Source of the DNA: Streptomyces justiciae
Lineage (GTDB): Bacteria; Actinomycetota; Actinomycetes; Streptomycetales; Streptomycetaceae
Assembly (NCBI RefSeq): GCF_015163075.1
Contig: NZ_JADDXU010000004.1
Location: 558,001-622,000 of the forward strand
Direction of reading: 5' to 3'
Length of the DNA stretch: 64,000 nucleotides
Part shown: in pieces, positions 38,283 to 47,847 of the stretch
How positions within the stretch are numbered: position 1 is the first letter of the stretch
Layout of the letters: the number at the start of each line of letters is the position of its first letter
Notes under the pieces: model-generated
The model's input: the letters and a program-made list of their open reading frames with translations, nothing else
The model's database searches: none
Told to the model about the DNA's origin: nothing
Made by a program: the position numbers and the translations under genes

Positions 38283-39344
38283 TCAGCGCACCTGGCGCTC
38301 GGGGACCAGGCCCTGGCGTTCCAGTTCGCCGAGGACCAGGCCGGCGAACGTCTTTGCCCCGTAGGCCGATGTGTGGGTGTTGTCGCCGTTGATGTTGGTC
38401 AGGTACAGGTCCTTGGAGGCCTCGACGCCCAGGCCTTCCACGAGGTCCTTGCTCATCTGGGTGAGGTCCACCAGTGGGACGCCCAACTGCGCGGCGAGGG
38501 ACCGTATTTCGTTCGGAAGGTCCGCCGCCATCACATGCAGCGCCACGGAGTTGAGGGTGCCGTCGGAGTTGAAGCGGCGGCGGACGATGGGCGTGACGAA
38601 GACCGGTTGCCCGCCGTGTGCCTCGACCCGTTCGGCCATGGCCGTGAGGTTGGCGCGGTACACGTCGGCGGTGGTGGTCTTGTCGTTGTGGGCGAGCTGG
38701 ATGAGGACGAGGTCGCCGTCGTGGATGCTCGTCTCCAACTGGTCGAACAGGAGCGGGTTCGCCAGGAAGGAGACCGTGCTCTCGCCCGAGTCGGCGTGGT
38801 TGGCGATCGAGATGCCGCGGCGCAGCAGTTGGGGGAGTTGCTGTCCCCAGCCGGTGTACGGCTCCAGGGGCTGGTCGCAGACGGTGGAGTCGCCGGCGAG
38901 CAGGATCTGCCGGGCATGCGTCGCCGGGGTGACCTTGAGGCCCGCGATCCGCGGGGCCGAGCCCTCGAAGCGCAGGTCCAGGCCGGGGCTGCCGACCTCG
39001 CCGGTCGGCTCGCCCTCCACGGCACGGACGTCCACCGTGAAGCTGCGGTGGGCCCGGTCGCCGGCCGCGGTGACGGTCTCGCCGAGCACCGCGCGGCGCT
39101 GCTCCGCGCTCACCGAGGTACTGCCGGCCGTGTCACCGCCGAGCAGCACGGAGACGTCGTAGGTCCCCGGCGGGACGTCGAAGTGGCAGACGACGGGCGC
39201 GGTGCCCGTGCAGTGGGACGCCGGGGACGGCCACGCCGACCCGTGGGCGGAGGCGGGCTGGGCCGTGACCGCGGTGAGCGCGGTGAGGGCGGTCAGCAGC
39301 GCGAGGCCACCGGCGGTCTTGCGGGCAGGGCGGAGCGAACTCAT
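38283..39344 (-). CDS. Rhamnogalacturonan acetylesterase, CE12 type (SGNH)
   Basis: The 353-residue secreted protein has a signal peptide (about 1-33), an N-terminal beta-sandwich (about 45-140) and an SGNH domain (about 145-350). The blocks are LLAGDSTVCD with the Ser, QLAHND, VTPIVRRRF and NGDNTHTSAYGAKTFAGLV with the Asp/His. This is the RgaE/YesT pattern of CE12, which removes acetyl groups from the rhamnogalacturonan backbone. It is fourth in the leftward operon, 48 bp after the lyase. Confidence 0.9.
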   Translation of the reverse strand: MSSLRPARKTAGGLALLTALTALTAVTAQPASAHGSAWPSPASHCTGTAPVVCHFDVPPGTYDVSVLLGGDTAGSTSVSAEQRRAVLGETVTAAGDRAHRSFTVDVRAVEGEPTGEVGSPGLDLRFEGSAPRIAGLKVTPATHARQILLAGDSTVCDQPLEPYTGWGQQLPQLLRRGISIANHADSGESTVSFLANPLLFDQLETSIHDGDLVLIQLAHNDKTTTADVYRANLTAMAERVEAHGGQPVFVTPIVRRRFNSDGTLNSVALHVMAADLPNEIRSLAAQLGVPLVDLTQMSKDLVEGLGVEASKDLYLTNINGDNTHTSAYGAKTFAGLVLGELERQGLVPERQVR

Positions 39345-39392
39345 GGTGAACGTCCTTCCGAAAAGGGGTGTTGGTGGGGTGGGGACGCTGAG

Positions 39393-40745
39393 TCAGCGGG
39401 CCTCGAAGGCGCCCAGGTCCGGTGCCGCGCCACGGTAGGGCAGGCCCACGTCCGCTCCCTGGTCGATGAGGGTGCTGGTGTCCGCTAGTCGGAGGTTGGG
39501 CAGGACGGGCAGGCTGCCGGTGGCGTTGCGGGGCGCGTCCCAGCCGGTCGTGGAGACGCTCTTGAACTGGGTGTCCGACAGGGTGACGTCCAGGTTCCAC
39601 GTGTTGTGGGCCGAGTCCGTGCCCGTCATGTTCGACGTGAGCGTGCCCCCGTAGGCGATGTTGTTGCGCAGGACGCCCAGGCCTGTGTTGTTGCCGTCGG
39701 GGGCGACACCGAGCATGTTGAAGTCGGGGTGATTGGCGTAACTGGTGTTGTTGAAGTAGTCGTTGGCGACGGTGTGGTGGTTGGCGTAGATGCCGGAGGC
39801 CCGGTTGGCGAAGGCGACCGAGTTGCTGACGGTGTGCTTGGCGCCGCCCTCGACATAGCCGCCGCCGTAGCCGCCGGCCTTGAAGCCCACGCCGTTTCCG
39901 GCGGCGGTGGTCGTCTGCGGGAGGTAACCGTTGCGCCAGGACCAGGAGTTGTCGATCGTGACGGACGAGAACGCGCGGATCAGGTCGAAGCCGTCGTCGG
40001 AGTTCCACCAGGCCCGGCAGCCGCGGAAGACGTTGCCGGGATTGCCCGCCGGGATGTGGGCGCCGAAACCGTCGGCGTTCTCGCCCGCACCACCGGAGCT
40101 GTGGGCGTCGTAGTTGTCGTGCGAGTCCGAGTTCAGGACGAGGTTGCCGCCGCCGTCCTGGATGAAGAGACCCGGCCCCATGTTGTGGTGCAGGTCGAGG
40201 AGTTCGAAGGTGTTGTCGCTGCCGGAGATCCAGATGCCCCAGGACTCGTGGTTGAGCTCGTTGTTCTGCGGGACGCCCGTGACCTCCAGCCCTTTGAGGT
40301 GCAGGTGGTCGGCCGTGACGTCGAAGCCCTTGATACGGCAGTCGTCGCGCATGCCGGAGAAGTCGAACACCGGCCTCTCGCCCGGGTAGGCCCAGTAGCG
40401 GATGGGGGCCGCCGCCGTGCCGCTCCTGCTCAGGGTGATCGCGTCGACACGTGCCGTCTGGCTCGCGCAGGCGCTGTTGGCCCGGGTGTAGGCGTAGGTG
40501 CCCCCGCGGAAGTACACGGTGTCGCCCGGCTGGACGACGTTCTGTGCGTGGGCGATGGTCGCCCAGGGGGCCGACTTCGTCCCGGCGGCGCTGTCACTGC
40601 CGGCGGGGGAGACGTAGTAGACCTGGGCCGTCGCGCCGTGTGCCGAGGGCGGGACGACGACTCCGGCGGCAGCGCAGACGACGGCGGCCACCGCGAAGGT
40701 GCGGGGTGGGGTGAGCCTGGTGCTTCTCATACGCGTGGGTGTCAC
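39393..40745 (-). CDS. PL9-like right-handed beta-helix pectate/rhamnogalacturonan lyase
   Basis: The 450-residue secreted protein has a signal peptide (about 1-38, ending SAHGA) and a parallel beta-helix (about 40-440). The PL9 hallmark region NADGFGAHIPAGNPGNVFRGCRAWWNSDDGFDLIRA is present; its aspartates fit the calcium site, and in PL9 a nearby Lys acts as base. The family cleaves polygalacturonate or rhamnogalacturonan by beta-elimination. The start GTG 40745 has AAGGAG five bases upstream, which lies in the end of the preceding regulator gene; only two bases separate stop and start. Confidence 0.87.
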   Translation of the reverse strand: MTPTRMRSTRLTPPRTFAVAAVVCAAAGVVVPPSAHGATAQVYYVSPAGSDSAAGTKSAPWATIAHAQNVVQPGDTVYFRGGTYAYTRANSACASQTARVDAITLSRSGTAAAPIRYWAYPGERPVFDFSGMRDDCRIKGFDVTADHLHLKGLEVTGVPQNNELNHESWGIWISGSDNTFELLDLHHNMGPGLFIQDGGGNLVLNSDSHDNYDAHSSGGAGENADGFGAHIPAGNPGNVFRGCRAWWNSDDGFDLIRAFSSVTIDNSWSWRNGYLPQTTTAAGNGVGFKAGGYGGGYVEGGAKHTVSNSVAFANRASGIYANHHTVANDYFNNTSYANHPDFNMLGVAPDGNNTGLGVLRNNIAYGGTLTSNMTGTDSAHNTWNLDVTLSDTQFKSVSTTGWDAPRNATGSLPVLPNLRLADTSTLIDQGADVGLPYRGAAPDLGAFEAR

Positions 40746-40747
40746 AT

Positions 40748-41866
40748 CTACTCCTTTGTAGACGGTGGGGGAGCGGTGCGTGCGGTGGGGCGGGCGCCGC
40801 AGGAGGCCCGGACGACGAGCGACGGTTGCAGGTGCACCTGCCGGACGGGTGCCGGGGTGGTGCCGCGTGCGGCGTGGTCAAGGCGGTCCAGCAGCAGGGC
40901 GGCGGCCTGGGAGCCGACCGCGTGCTTGGGTGGGGCGACCGCGGTGAGGGGGACGTCCGCGAGTTCGGCGATCTCGTCGTCGTAGGCGATCAGGGCGAGG
41001 TCGTCCGGGGCGCGCAGACCGCGGGAGGCCATGCGGCGCAGCAGTTCGATGGCGTCGTGGTCGGAGTGCACCAGCGCGGCCCGGACGCCCGTGTCACGGC
41101 AGGCGTCGAGGAAGACGTCGTAGTGCGGCGCCGCCTCGGTCGAACCCTGGGCCGGCCGTCCGCTGTCGACGACCGGCACCCCGGGGGTGAGCCCGAGGTG
41201 CCGCACCGCGGCCGAGTGGCCCTGGCGCAACAGGGCAGCGGTGGGGCTGCCGTTGGTGAACAGGGCCACGCCTTCGTGCCCCAGCTCGGCGAAGTGCCGG
41301 ATCGCCGCGTAGACGCCCTGGCGGTGGTCGGTGACGGCGAACTCGCAGGGCAGGAACGGATTGGGCGGCCTGCGTTCGATGAGGGCGAACGGCAGGCCCG
41401 TGGCCGCGAGCCGGGCGTAGGTGTCGGGGGCGAGGCCGTGTCCGTGCGGGGAGGCGATCAGCAGCCCGGAGGCGCCCGAGCGGTGGAGTTCGTCGATGCG
41501 CTGCGCGTCGTGTTCGTGGGCGTAGCCGCTCAGCCCGATGACGACCCGCGCGCCCCGTCGTGCGGCCTCCGTCTGCACGCCGTCGATGACCTGGGGGTAG
41601 TAGTAGCTGGCCGAGGGCACGATCAGGCCGATGACGTGGGTCTCCGCAGGCAGTGGGGCGGGTGAGGGTGGCGTGGTGTCGGCCGGCAGGGCGCCGCCGC
41701 GCACCCGGACGACCAGCCCGCGGCGCTCCAGGTCGATGAGGTCGCGGCGTACCGTCGCCCGCGACACACGCAGCAGCGCCGCGAGATCGACCACCTTGCG
41801 TCCGCCGGACGCCTCGAGCGCGCCGACGAGCTGCCTGCGTCGGGAGTCGACGAGTACGTCGGGCAT
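40748..41866 (-). CDS. DeoR-LacI hybrid transcriptional regulator
   Basis: The 372-residue protein joins a DeoR-type helix-turn-helix (about 1-55, with RRQLVGALEASGGRKVVDLAALLRVSRATVRRDLIDLERRG) to a LacI/periplasmic-binding-type effector domain (about 75-345, opening HVIGLIVPSASYYYPQVIDGVQTEAARRG). This hybrid form is common in Actinobacteria for sugar operons. The start is ATG 41866 with GGAAGGAGGAG upstream. It lies inside the leftward operon between PL26 and PL9 genes, so it is probably autoregulated along with them. Confidence 0.92.
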   Translation of the reverse strand: MPDVLVDSRRRQLVGALEASGGRKVVDLAALLRVSRATVRRDLIDLERRGLVVRVRGGALPADTTPPSPAPLPAETHVIGLIVPSASYYYPQVIDGVQTEAARRGARVVIGLSGYAHEHDAQRIDELHRSGASGLLIASPHGHGLAPDTYARLAATGLPFALIERRPPNPFLPCEFAVTDHRQGVYAAIRHFAELGHEGVALFTNGSPTAALLRQGHSAAVRHLGLTPGVPVVDSGRPAQGSTEAAPHYDVFLDACRDTGVRAALVHSDHDAIELLRRMASRGLRAPDDLALIAYDDEIAELADVPLTAVAPPKHAVGSQAAALLLDRLDHAARGTTPAPVRQVHLQPSLVVRASCGARPTARTAPPPSTKE

Positions 41867-41921
41867 GGCTCCTCCTTCCGTGGCCGGGACCGTGGCTCGC
41901 CAACGTGTCCGAACAGCACGC

Positions 41922-44660
41922 CTAGCCGATCGCGTCGCCCACGAGCGCCAGACACTGGATCGCCGCCAGGCCGTACTGGGCACTGGCATTGGTGGACAGC
42001 GGTGCCTCGTCGACGGGGTTGAGGACGGCGGGCCCCTCGTAGTGCTTGGTGGCGAAGGAGAGACTGTCGGGGTAGCCCGCCGCGCCCTTGCGCAGCTCGG
42101 TCACGGCGCGGGCGGCGAGGGCGCTGTCGTCGAGCTGCTTCGCCGCGTAGGCGGTGGTGCGTGCGTAGGCCTGCCCCAGGTTGAGGCTGCCCCAACTGGA
42201 GCCGGTGGCGGCGATCTGGTCGGCCTTGGTGCCGTTGTAGAGGCGGCAGAACTCGGTCCACTTGGCCTTGACCTCGGGCAGGTCGACCAGGCCGATCAGC
42301 TCGGTCATCACCTCGATCAGACCGAACACGCTGCTCAGCGCGCCGACGGAGACGGACTTCTCGGTGGGCCCGCTGTACGTGCCGTCGGCGAGGTTGTAGC
42401 GGATGTCCCCGCCCTGCGCCCAGCCGTTGGGCAGGGCCGCGATGGTGGTGGCGCTGTTGAGGAGCTTGGTCCTGGCGATCGGGTCGCCGTTGCGTTCCCA
42501 TTCGGCGAGCCACGCCATGGCCAGGGCGCCCCAGTCGGTGGTGGTGCTGATGCCGAGCGCCTTCGGGTCGGGCTCGTAGGCCCCTTCGCGGATCTTGCGG
42601 CCGGGGTCCAGGACCAGGAAGGTGCGGTCGCAGTCGACGAGGTCGTGCAGGATGTCGCCGATGCGTTCGTCGGCGGTGAGGAAGTAGTGGAAGCGCCGGT
42701 AGGCGGCGTTGCTGATGCGGACCTGCTTGGCGCTGTCGCCCCAGTGCATCACACCGTGCCGGGTGCCGAGGCCGGCGTATTTGCCGAGGTGGTAGACGTC
42801 GACCTCGCTGGTGTGACGGCTCATCGCCTCGACGAAGCGGAACGCGTCGGCGTCGCCGGTGCGCAGGTAGTGGTACCACAGCCACATGTCGGTGGACAGC
42901 TCGGAGTTGTCCCAGGCGTAGCCGCCGACGTCGTAGCACCAGGTGTGCCGCGTGCCGTCGTAGGTGTGCATGATGTCGCCGTAGTCCCAGAAGCCGTACC
43001 AGGAGCGCTGGTCGACCTGCTCGCGGTGATACGTGTGCATCTGCTGAAGGCGGTCCTCGATCGTCTTCCTCGCGGCCGTCGAGCGGTCGACCGGGCTCCA
43101 GGAGCCGAACACGCCCGCGGAGTGGAGGTGTTCGGGGCTGCTGACGATCAGGGGCGGGGTGGCGTTGGCTGCGGCGAGCGCGGCGAACCGCTCTGCGGTG
43201 GGCGTGGCCTCCAGCGCCCAGAACGTCAGCTCAGTGGTGCGGGCGACGCCGTAGGGGCTGCCGAAGCCGGGCTCGTAGTCCTCGTAGGTGATCTCCAGGG
43301 CGTCCAGCTGCTTGTCGTAGGTGTCCTCGCCCACGCCGTCGTGGTAGAAGCGCAGGTCCATCGCGCCGGCGCGGGGCGACCACATCCAGACCGTGGCGGT
43401 GGCCGTGTCGCTCGCCGCGCCGGTGATCTCCAGCTCGGTGGGGTGCAGTTGCCAGAAGTTGCGCATGCCGAAGGCCAGCCCGCCGGTGGGGGAGCCGACG
43501 TAGGCGAGGCCCTCGGCGCGCTTGCCACCGTCGGCTCTGATCCAGGAGTGGCCCTCCTTGGTGCGCTTGTGGATCTCGAAGCCGTGCGCGTTCAGTTGGG
43601 ACAGGCGGTAGTCGCCCCAGGCGGGGATCCACTGGAGCCGACTGGTGACCCGGGTGTCCCAACTCGCGGCGTCCGGCGTGGCCTTGCCCTCGTACTGGGC
43701 GGTGCGCACGGCCGCGCCCGGGTCGCGGCGCAGCCCGGTGATGCCCTGGACCGCCTCGGCGAGGACGCCCTTGCCGTCACCGGCGAAGCGGACGTGCCGG
43801 TTGTAGAGCTCCCCGCGCATCGGGACGGAGAAGCGCACGCCGAGCCCGTTGACGAAGTCCTTCTGCTCGTTGCCGTCGAAGACGAAGGTGTGCACGACGC
43901 GGATGGCGTCCGACCCGGCGTAGAGGTAGAAGCGGACGGTGTACGGCAGCCAGGAGCGCAGCCCCTTGCGGTGCTTGCCCTCGACGCGGACGACGGCGCG
44001 GACGGGGCCGTCCTGCTCCACGTGCACGGCCTTGACGGTGCTGGTGAACGTCTCGGATCTGACGGTGGCGGACTCGCCGGACGCGCTGTCCTGGCGGGAG
44101 GCGATGAGCCGGCCGGACGTGGCGATCTCGGTGCCGCCGCGTCTGATCGACTTGATCAGGTCGTTGCCGGACTTCCCGAAGGTGACCTGGACGACGCCGG
44201 TGTCGACGACGACCGTGCCGCTGTCGCTCGTGACGCGCACCGGCTTCTCGGGGGACTTGGGGCTGCCTGCCACGAGGCGGTACGTCTCTCCGCGAGGCCC
44301 CGCGTCGGCGACGGCGTGGGCGGTCCACTTCACCGAGCCGTCCGGCCACCAGCCTGTCGGCCACGTCTGTACGGGCACGGGTGTGCCGGAGTCGCTGGTC
44401 AGGGAGAACTCCTGGTCCGGAGCGAAGGCTCCGCGCGGCCAGGGGACGCCCCAGGTGGTGCCCGCGGCGAGTTCCGCGGGGGTGCCGCCCTCCAGCCACC
44501 GCAGGGTCACCGGGTCGTGGCCGGTGAGATCGGCGGCCGGGGCGGCGTCGCCGGCTGCCGCGGGCGCGGCATGCGCGGTTGCCGAGTGCGAGGCCAGCAG
44601 GACGGAGGCGCCGCTTGCTGCGGCCGAGGCGAGGACGGTGCGTCGACTGAGGTGAACCAC
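41922..44660 (-). CDS. Exo-rhamnogalacturonan lyase-like protein (PcRGLX/YetA, PL26 type), Tat-exported
   Basis: The 912-residue protein starts with a Tat signal (LSRRTVLASAAASGASVLLA, ending AHAAP). An N-terminal beta domain (about 45-130) has VTLRWLEGGTPAELAAGTTWGVPWPRG, followed by a large beta-sandwich and an (alpha/alpha) barrel (about 480-900). The size, order and the stretch WGVPWPRGAF agree with the PcRGLX/YetA family, which releases unsaturated disaccharides from rhamnogalacturonan ends. It is first in a five-gene leftward operon. A TGAAAACGTTTTAA operator lies 41-54 bp upstream. Confidence 0.85.
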   Translation of the reverse strand: MVHLSRRTVLASAAASGASVLLASHSATAHAAPAAAGDAAPAADLTGHDPVTLRWLEGGTPAELAAGTTWGVPWPRGAFAPDQEFSLTSDSGTPVPVQTWPTGWWPDGSVKWTAHAVADAGPRGETYRLVAGSPKSPEKPVRVTSDSGTVVVDTGVVQVTFGKSGNDLIKSIRRGGTEIATSGRLIASRQDSASGESATVRSETFTSTVKAVHVEQDGPVRAVVRVEGKHRKGLRSWLPYTVRFYLYAGSDAIRVVHTFVFDGNEQKDFVNGLGVRFSVPMRGELYNRHVRFAGDGKGVLAEAVQGITGLRRDPGAAVRTAQYEGKATPDAASWDTRVTSRLQWIPAWGDYRLSQLNAHGFEIHKRTKEGHSWIRADGGKRAEGLAYVGSPTGGLAFGMRNFWQLHPTELEITGAASDTATATVWMWSPRAGAMDLRFYHDGVGEDTYDKQLDALEITYEDYEPGFGSPYGVARTTELTFWALEATPTAERFAALAAANATPPLIVSSPEHLHSAGVFGSWSPVDRSTAARKTIEDRLQQMHTYHREQVDQRSWYGFWDYGDIMHTYDGTRHTWCYDVGGYAWDNSELSTDMWLWYHYLRTGDADAFRFVEAMSRHTSEVDVYHLGKYAGLGTRHGVMHWGDSAKQVRISNAAYRRFHYFLTADERIGDILHDLVDCDRTFLVLDPGRKIREGAYEPDPKALGISTTTDWGALAMAWLAEWERNGDPIARTKLLNSATTIAALPNGWAQGGDIRYNLADGTYSGPTEKSVSVGALSSVFGLIEVMTELIGLVDLPEVKAKWTEFCRLYNGTKADQIAATGSSWGSLNLGQAYARTTAYAAKQLDDSALAARAVTELRKGAAGYPDSLSFATKHYEGPAVLNPVDEAPLSTNASAQYGLAAIQCLALVGDAIG

Positions 44661-45144
44661 GGTGGGCGACTCCTTGAGGACGGGGTGAGGGCCCTGATGC
44701 TTAAAACGTTTTCAGGGCGTACGTACGGCAATGACGACCACGTGACAGGCGTGAGAGTGGGATGGTTGCGCTGTGGGGGACGTCGTCGAGGGCCAGGAGT
44801 GGAACCGTTTGCGGCTCGATTCCGACTCGGCTGTGGCTGACGGTGGACATGCTTACACCAGTTGGTTCGGATGAACCAGACCTGACGCCGAGGTTCATGG
44901 CCGGTGCGCGGCGGATGACCGCGCCCTGCCGCCGCGGCGAACCGCCCCGACGTGCGGGAATTCCAGGGGCGCCGGGGCCGGATCGGGGCGAACGGCCTGG
45001 CGGGCGGGCCTGGTTGCAGCAATGTGAAGCAAGCAGAACTGATGCTGGCCCTTTCCCCAGGTCGCCTGTTCAATCTGTGCAGGGCGCGCAACAGCCGTAC
45101 CGCCCGGCGCCCCTCTCCCCGCACCCACCTGTCAGGGATGACCC
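44661..45144. other. Divergent control region of the rhamnogalacturonan locus (484 bp, no gene)
   Basis: It contains the LacI-type operator at 44701-44714 and a weaker match TGGAACCGTTTGCG at 44800-44813. I see no gene; the short frames lack ribosome binding sites. The promoter of the rightward SGNH gene should lie near its right end but has no clear -35/-10 pair. Confidence 0.6.
44701..44714. promoter_or_regulatory. LacI-type operator upstream of PL26 operon
   Basis: TTAAAACGTTTTCA, read leftward as TGAAAACGTTTTAA, is identical to the element at 46816-46829 and has the same orientation relative to its gene. The central AAAACGTTTT is a perfect palindrome with the CG centre of LacI-family sites. 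Confidence 0.8.
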
Positions 45145-45771
45145 ATGCCATTCGACGTTTCCCCGTCCGCCCGCCTGCTGTTCCAGGGCGACAGCATCAC
45201 CGCGGCCGGCCGCGATCCCGCCGACGGTCTGAGCCTGGGGCACGGCTATGTCGCCGCCGTGGCACGGCACTTCGCCGCCTCGGGCGCGACGCCGAACATC
45301 CTCAACCGCGGCGTCAGCGGCCACCGCACCGCCGACCTGCGCGCCCGCTGGGAACGCGACGCCGTCGAACTCAAGCCGGACGTACTGTCGGTGATGGTGG
45401 GCATCAACGACACCTGGCGCCGCTACGACGCCCACGACCCCACGTCGACGGCCGACTTCGCGCGTGACTACCGCGAGCTGCTCCTCCCGTTCCAGGGCAC
45501 CGGCACCCAACTGGTGCTGATCGAGCCCTTCCTGATCCCCGTACGACGCGAGCAGTGGGCCTGGCGTGAGGACCTCGATCCGCGCATCCACGTGGTCCGG
45601 CGGCTCGCCGCCGAGTTCGACGCCGCGCTGCTGGCGGCGGACGGGCTGCTGAACCAGGCGGCGCGCGAGGCCGGCGACCCCGCCCTGATCAGCGACGACG
45701 GGGTGCATCTCACCGCACGCGGGCACGAGGTGCTGGCCGCCGCCTGGACCGGGCTGGCCCGAATTGGCTAG
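45145..45771 (+). CDS. Cytoplasmic SGNH/GDSL hydrolase
   Basis: The 208-residue protein has GDSITAAG (Ser), NRGVSGHRTADL, MVGINDTW and SDDGVHLTARGHEVLA (Asp/His). It has no signal peptide, unlike the CE12 enzyme on the other strand, so it probably deacetylates imported pectic oligosaccharides in the cell (inference). ATG 45145. The dehydrogenase start overlaps its 3' end by 8 bp, so the two are coupled. Confidence 0.9.
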   Translation: MPFDVSPSARLLFQGDSITAAGRDPADGLSLGHGYVAAVARHFAASGATPNILNRGVSGHRTADLRARWERDAVELKPDVLSVMVGINDTWRRYDAHDPTSTADFARDYRELLLPFQGTGTQLVLIEPFLIPVRREQWAWREDLDPRIHVVRRLAAEFDAALLAADGLLNQAAREAGDPALISDDGVHLTARGHEVLAAAWTGLARIG

Positions 45772-46774
45772 CACCCGGCGCCCGGGCGCCGCCGTGGTGC
45801 TCTCGCCGACCCTCCGGGACGAGGTCTTCGGCCCGACCGCCTGGGCGGAACTGACCGGACTCGTCGAGCTGTTGGCGTGCTGCTCCCACGGTGACGACCT
45901 GGCCGCACATCCCCGGCGCGGCGAGGTCGAAGTCCTCGTCACCTCCTGGGGGGCACCCCCGCTGACCACCGAGCTTCTCGCCGAACTGCCGCGGCTGCGC
46001 ACCGTGTTGCACGCCGCCGGCTCCGTGCGCCGCATCGCAGGCGACGCGGTGTGGGAGCGCGGAATCACCGTGGTCTCGGCGGCCGACGCCAACAACGAGC
46101 CGGTCGCCGAGTACGTGTACGCCCAGACGATCCTGGCGCTCAAGGACGTGCACCGCCGCTCACGGCGTATCGTCACCGACCGGGCCATGCCGCCGATGGA
46201 GGACGTCCCGGGCATCCGTGAACAGACCGTCGGACTGGTGTCGTTCGGCTCCGTCGCCCGCAAGACCGCCCAGCGGCTGCGCCGGTTGGACACGGAGATC
46301 CTCGCCTGGGACCCGTACCTGGACGACGAGGTCTTCGCGGTGGAGGGAGTCACCAGGGTGGCCGAGCTGCCCGAACTGGTCGCCCGATCCCGGGTGTTGA
46401 GCATCCACACGCCGCTCATCCGGGGCCGCACGGAGAACCTCGTCGGCGGCGACCTGCTGCGCCTGCTGCCCCGCCGGGCGACTCTCGTCAACACCGCACG
46501 CGGAGCCGTCATCGACGAGGCCGCCCTGATCCGGGTCCTCGCCGAACGGCCCGACCTGTTCGCCGTGCTCGACGTCACCGCGGTCGAACCCCCGGAGCCG
46601 CAATCGGGGTTGTACACGCTGCCGAACGTCCTGCTCACCGGACACGTCGCCGGAACGGTGGGCACCGAACGGCGGGCTCTGGGGCGTCTCGTCATCGACG
46701 AACTCCGGCGCCTGACAACGGGGTTGCCGCTGCTGCACACCGTGTCGGCGGCCTCCGCGCACCTGCGGGCCTAG
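45764..46774 (+). CDS. D-2-hydroxyacid dehydrogenase family protein
   Basis: The 336-residue protein has the two-domain 2-hydroxyacid dehydrogenase layout. The catalytic residues are in place: Arg/Asn in VNTARGAVIDEAAL, Glu in LDVTAVEPPEP and His in TGHVAGTVGTERR. The Rossmann loop reads VSFGSVARKTAQRL, lacking the first Gly of GxGxxG. The start is TTG 45764, overlapping the SGNH stop region. Such genes recur in Streptomyces sugar-degradation clusters; the acid handled here is unknown. Confidence 0.86.
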   Translation: MASTRRPGAAVVLSPTLRDEVFGPTAWAELTGLVELLACCSHGDDLAAHPRRGEVEVLVTSWGAPPLTTELLAELPRLRTVLHAAGSVRRIAGDAVWERGITVVSAADANNEPVAEYVYAQTILALKDVHRRSRRIVTDRAMPPMEDVPGIREQTVGLVSFGSVARKTAQRLRRLDTEILAWDPYLDDEVFAVEGVTRVAELPELVARSRVLSIHTPLIRGRTENLVGGDLLRLLPRRATLVNTARGAVIDEAALIRVLAERPDLFAVLDVTAVEPPEPQSGLYTLPNVLLTGHVAGTVGTERRALGRLVIDELRRLTTGLPLLHTVSAASAHLRA

Positions 46775-46803
46775 CTTCACCTTGATGCATCTCGTCCGAA
46801 GCA

Positions 46804-46832
46804 TTGACCCGCGTCTGAAAACGTTTTAACTT
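46804..46832 (+). promoter_or_regulatory. Promoter of the ABC operon, with operator inside
   Basis: TTGACC (46804-46809), a 17-base spacer and TAACTT (46827-46832) fit a sigma-70-type promoter. The LacI-type operator 46816-46829 covers the spacer and the start of the -10, which is where a repressor would block polymerase. Confidence 0.6.
46816..46829. promoter_or_regulatory. LacI-type operator upstream of ABC operon
   Basis: TGAAAACGTTTTAA is identical to the inverted copy at 44701-44714. A related imperfect palindrome, CGAATACGTTTTCG, occurs at 46948-46961 inside the first permease gene and could be a secondary site. The LacI gene lies in the same operon at 50515. Confidence 0.8.
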
Positions 46833-46866
46833 CCCTTCACTCCCTACCTCCCCCAAGGAGGCTCCC

Positions 46867-47847
46867 GTGGCAGCGTTGCTGCGTGAGCGTCCTGCCAAAT
46901 CGGCGGATAAGCGTTCATTCCGTCGTCCGGCAGGCGCCAAGACCGAGCGAATACGTTTTCGCGATCGCCGGAGCCGGGCACTGTTCTGGCTGATGGTGCC
47001 CGGCCTGGCCTACTTCGTGCTCTTCCACTACGGCGCGCTGGTCGGCAACGTCATCGCGTTCAAGGAGTACATCCCGTTCGAGGGGCTGTGGGGCAGCCCG
47101 TGGACCGGGGCCGGGAACTTCCAACGCATGCTGGAGGACCAGGCGTTCTGGGACGCGGTGTTCAACACCGTCTGGATCGCCCTGCTCCAGCTCGTGTTCT
47201 ACTTCCCCGTGCCGCTGGCCCTGGCGCTGCTGCTGCACAGCCTGACCTGGAGCAGCGTCCGCCGACTCGTGCAGTCGGTGGCGTATCTCCCGCACTTCAT
47301 CTCGTGGGTGATCGTCGTCGCCCTGTTCCAACAGGTGCTCGGCGACACCGGGTTGCTCAACTCCGGCCTGGACGGCATGGGGCTGCACACCGTCGACATC
47401 ATCGGCAACCCCGACGCCTTCAAGCCGCTCGTCGTCGCCCAGGTCGTCTGGAAGGACGCCGGCTGGGGCACGATCATCTTCCTCGCCGCGCTCTCCCAGG
47501 TCGACGAGCAGCAGTACGAGGCCGCCGCGATCGACGGCGCGGGCCCCTGGCGGCGCTTCTGGCACGTCACCCTGCCCGCCATCCGGCCGGTCGTCATCCT
47601 GCTGCTGATCATGCGGCTGGGCGACATCCTGTCCGTCGGCTTCGAGCAGATGCTGCTCCAGCGCGACGCGGTCGGCCCGCAGGCCGCCGAGATCATCGAC
47701 ACCTTCGTGTACTACCAGGGCATCGTCGGCGGCGACTACGGATTCGCCGCGGCGGCAGGCCTGTTCAAGGGCGTCATCGGCGCCCTCCTCGTCTACGCCG
47801 CGAACAAGGTCGCGCACCGCCTCGGTGAGCAGGGGGTCTACAAGTGA
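46867..47847 (+). CDS. ABC transporter permease, LplB/YteP type
   Basis: This 326-residue protein has six membrane helices and the permease EAA loop EQQYEAAAIDGAGPWRRFWHVTLPAIRPV, which contacts the ATPase. The type matches carbohydrate permeases such as YteP/LplB that import complex oligosaccharides. GTG 46867 has AAGGAGG five bases upstream. First gene after the LacI-type operator; its TGA overlaps the next GTG by four bases. Confidence 0.93.
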   Translation: MAALLRERPAKSADKRSFRRPAGAKTERIRFRDRRSRALFWLMVPGLAYFVLFHYGALVGNVIAFKEYIPFEGLWGSPWTGAGNFQRMLEDQAFWDAVFNTVWIALLQLVFYFPVPLALALLLHSLTWSSVRRLVQSVAYLPHFISWVIVVALFQQVLGDTGLLNSGLDGMGLHTVDIIGNPDAFKPLVVAQVVWKDAGWGTIIFLAALSQVDEQQYEAAAIDGAGPWRRFWHVTLPAIRPVVILLLIMRLGDILSVGFEQMLLQRDAVGPQAAEIIDTFVYYQGIVGGDYGFAAAAGLFKGVIGALLVYAANKVAHRLGEQGVYK

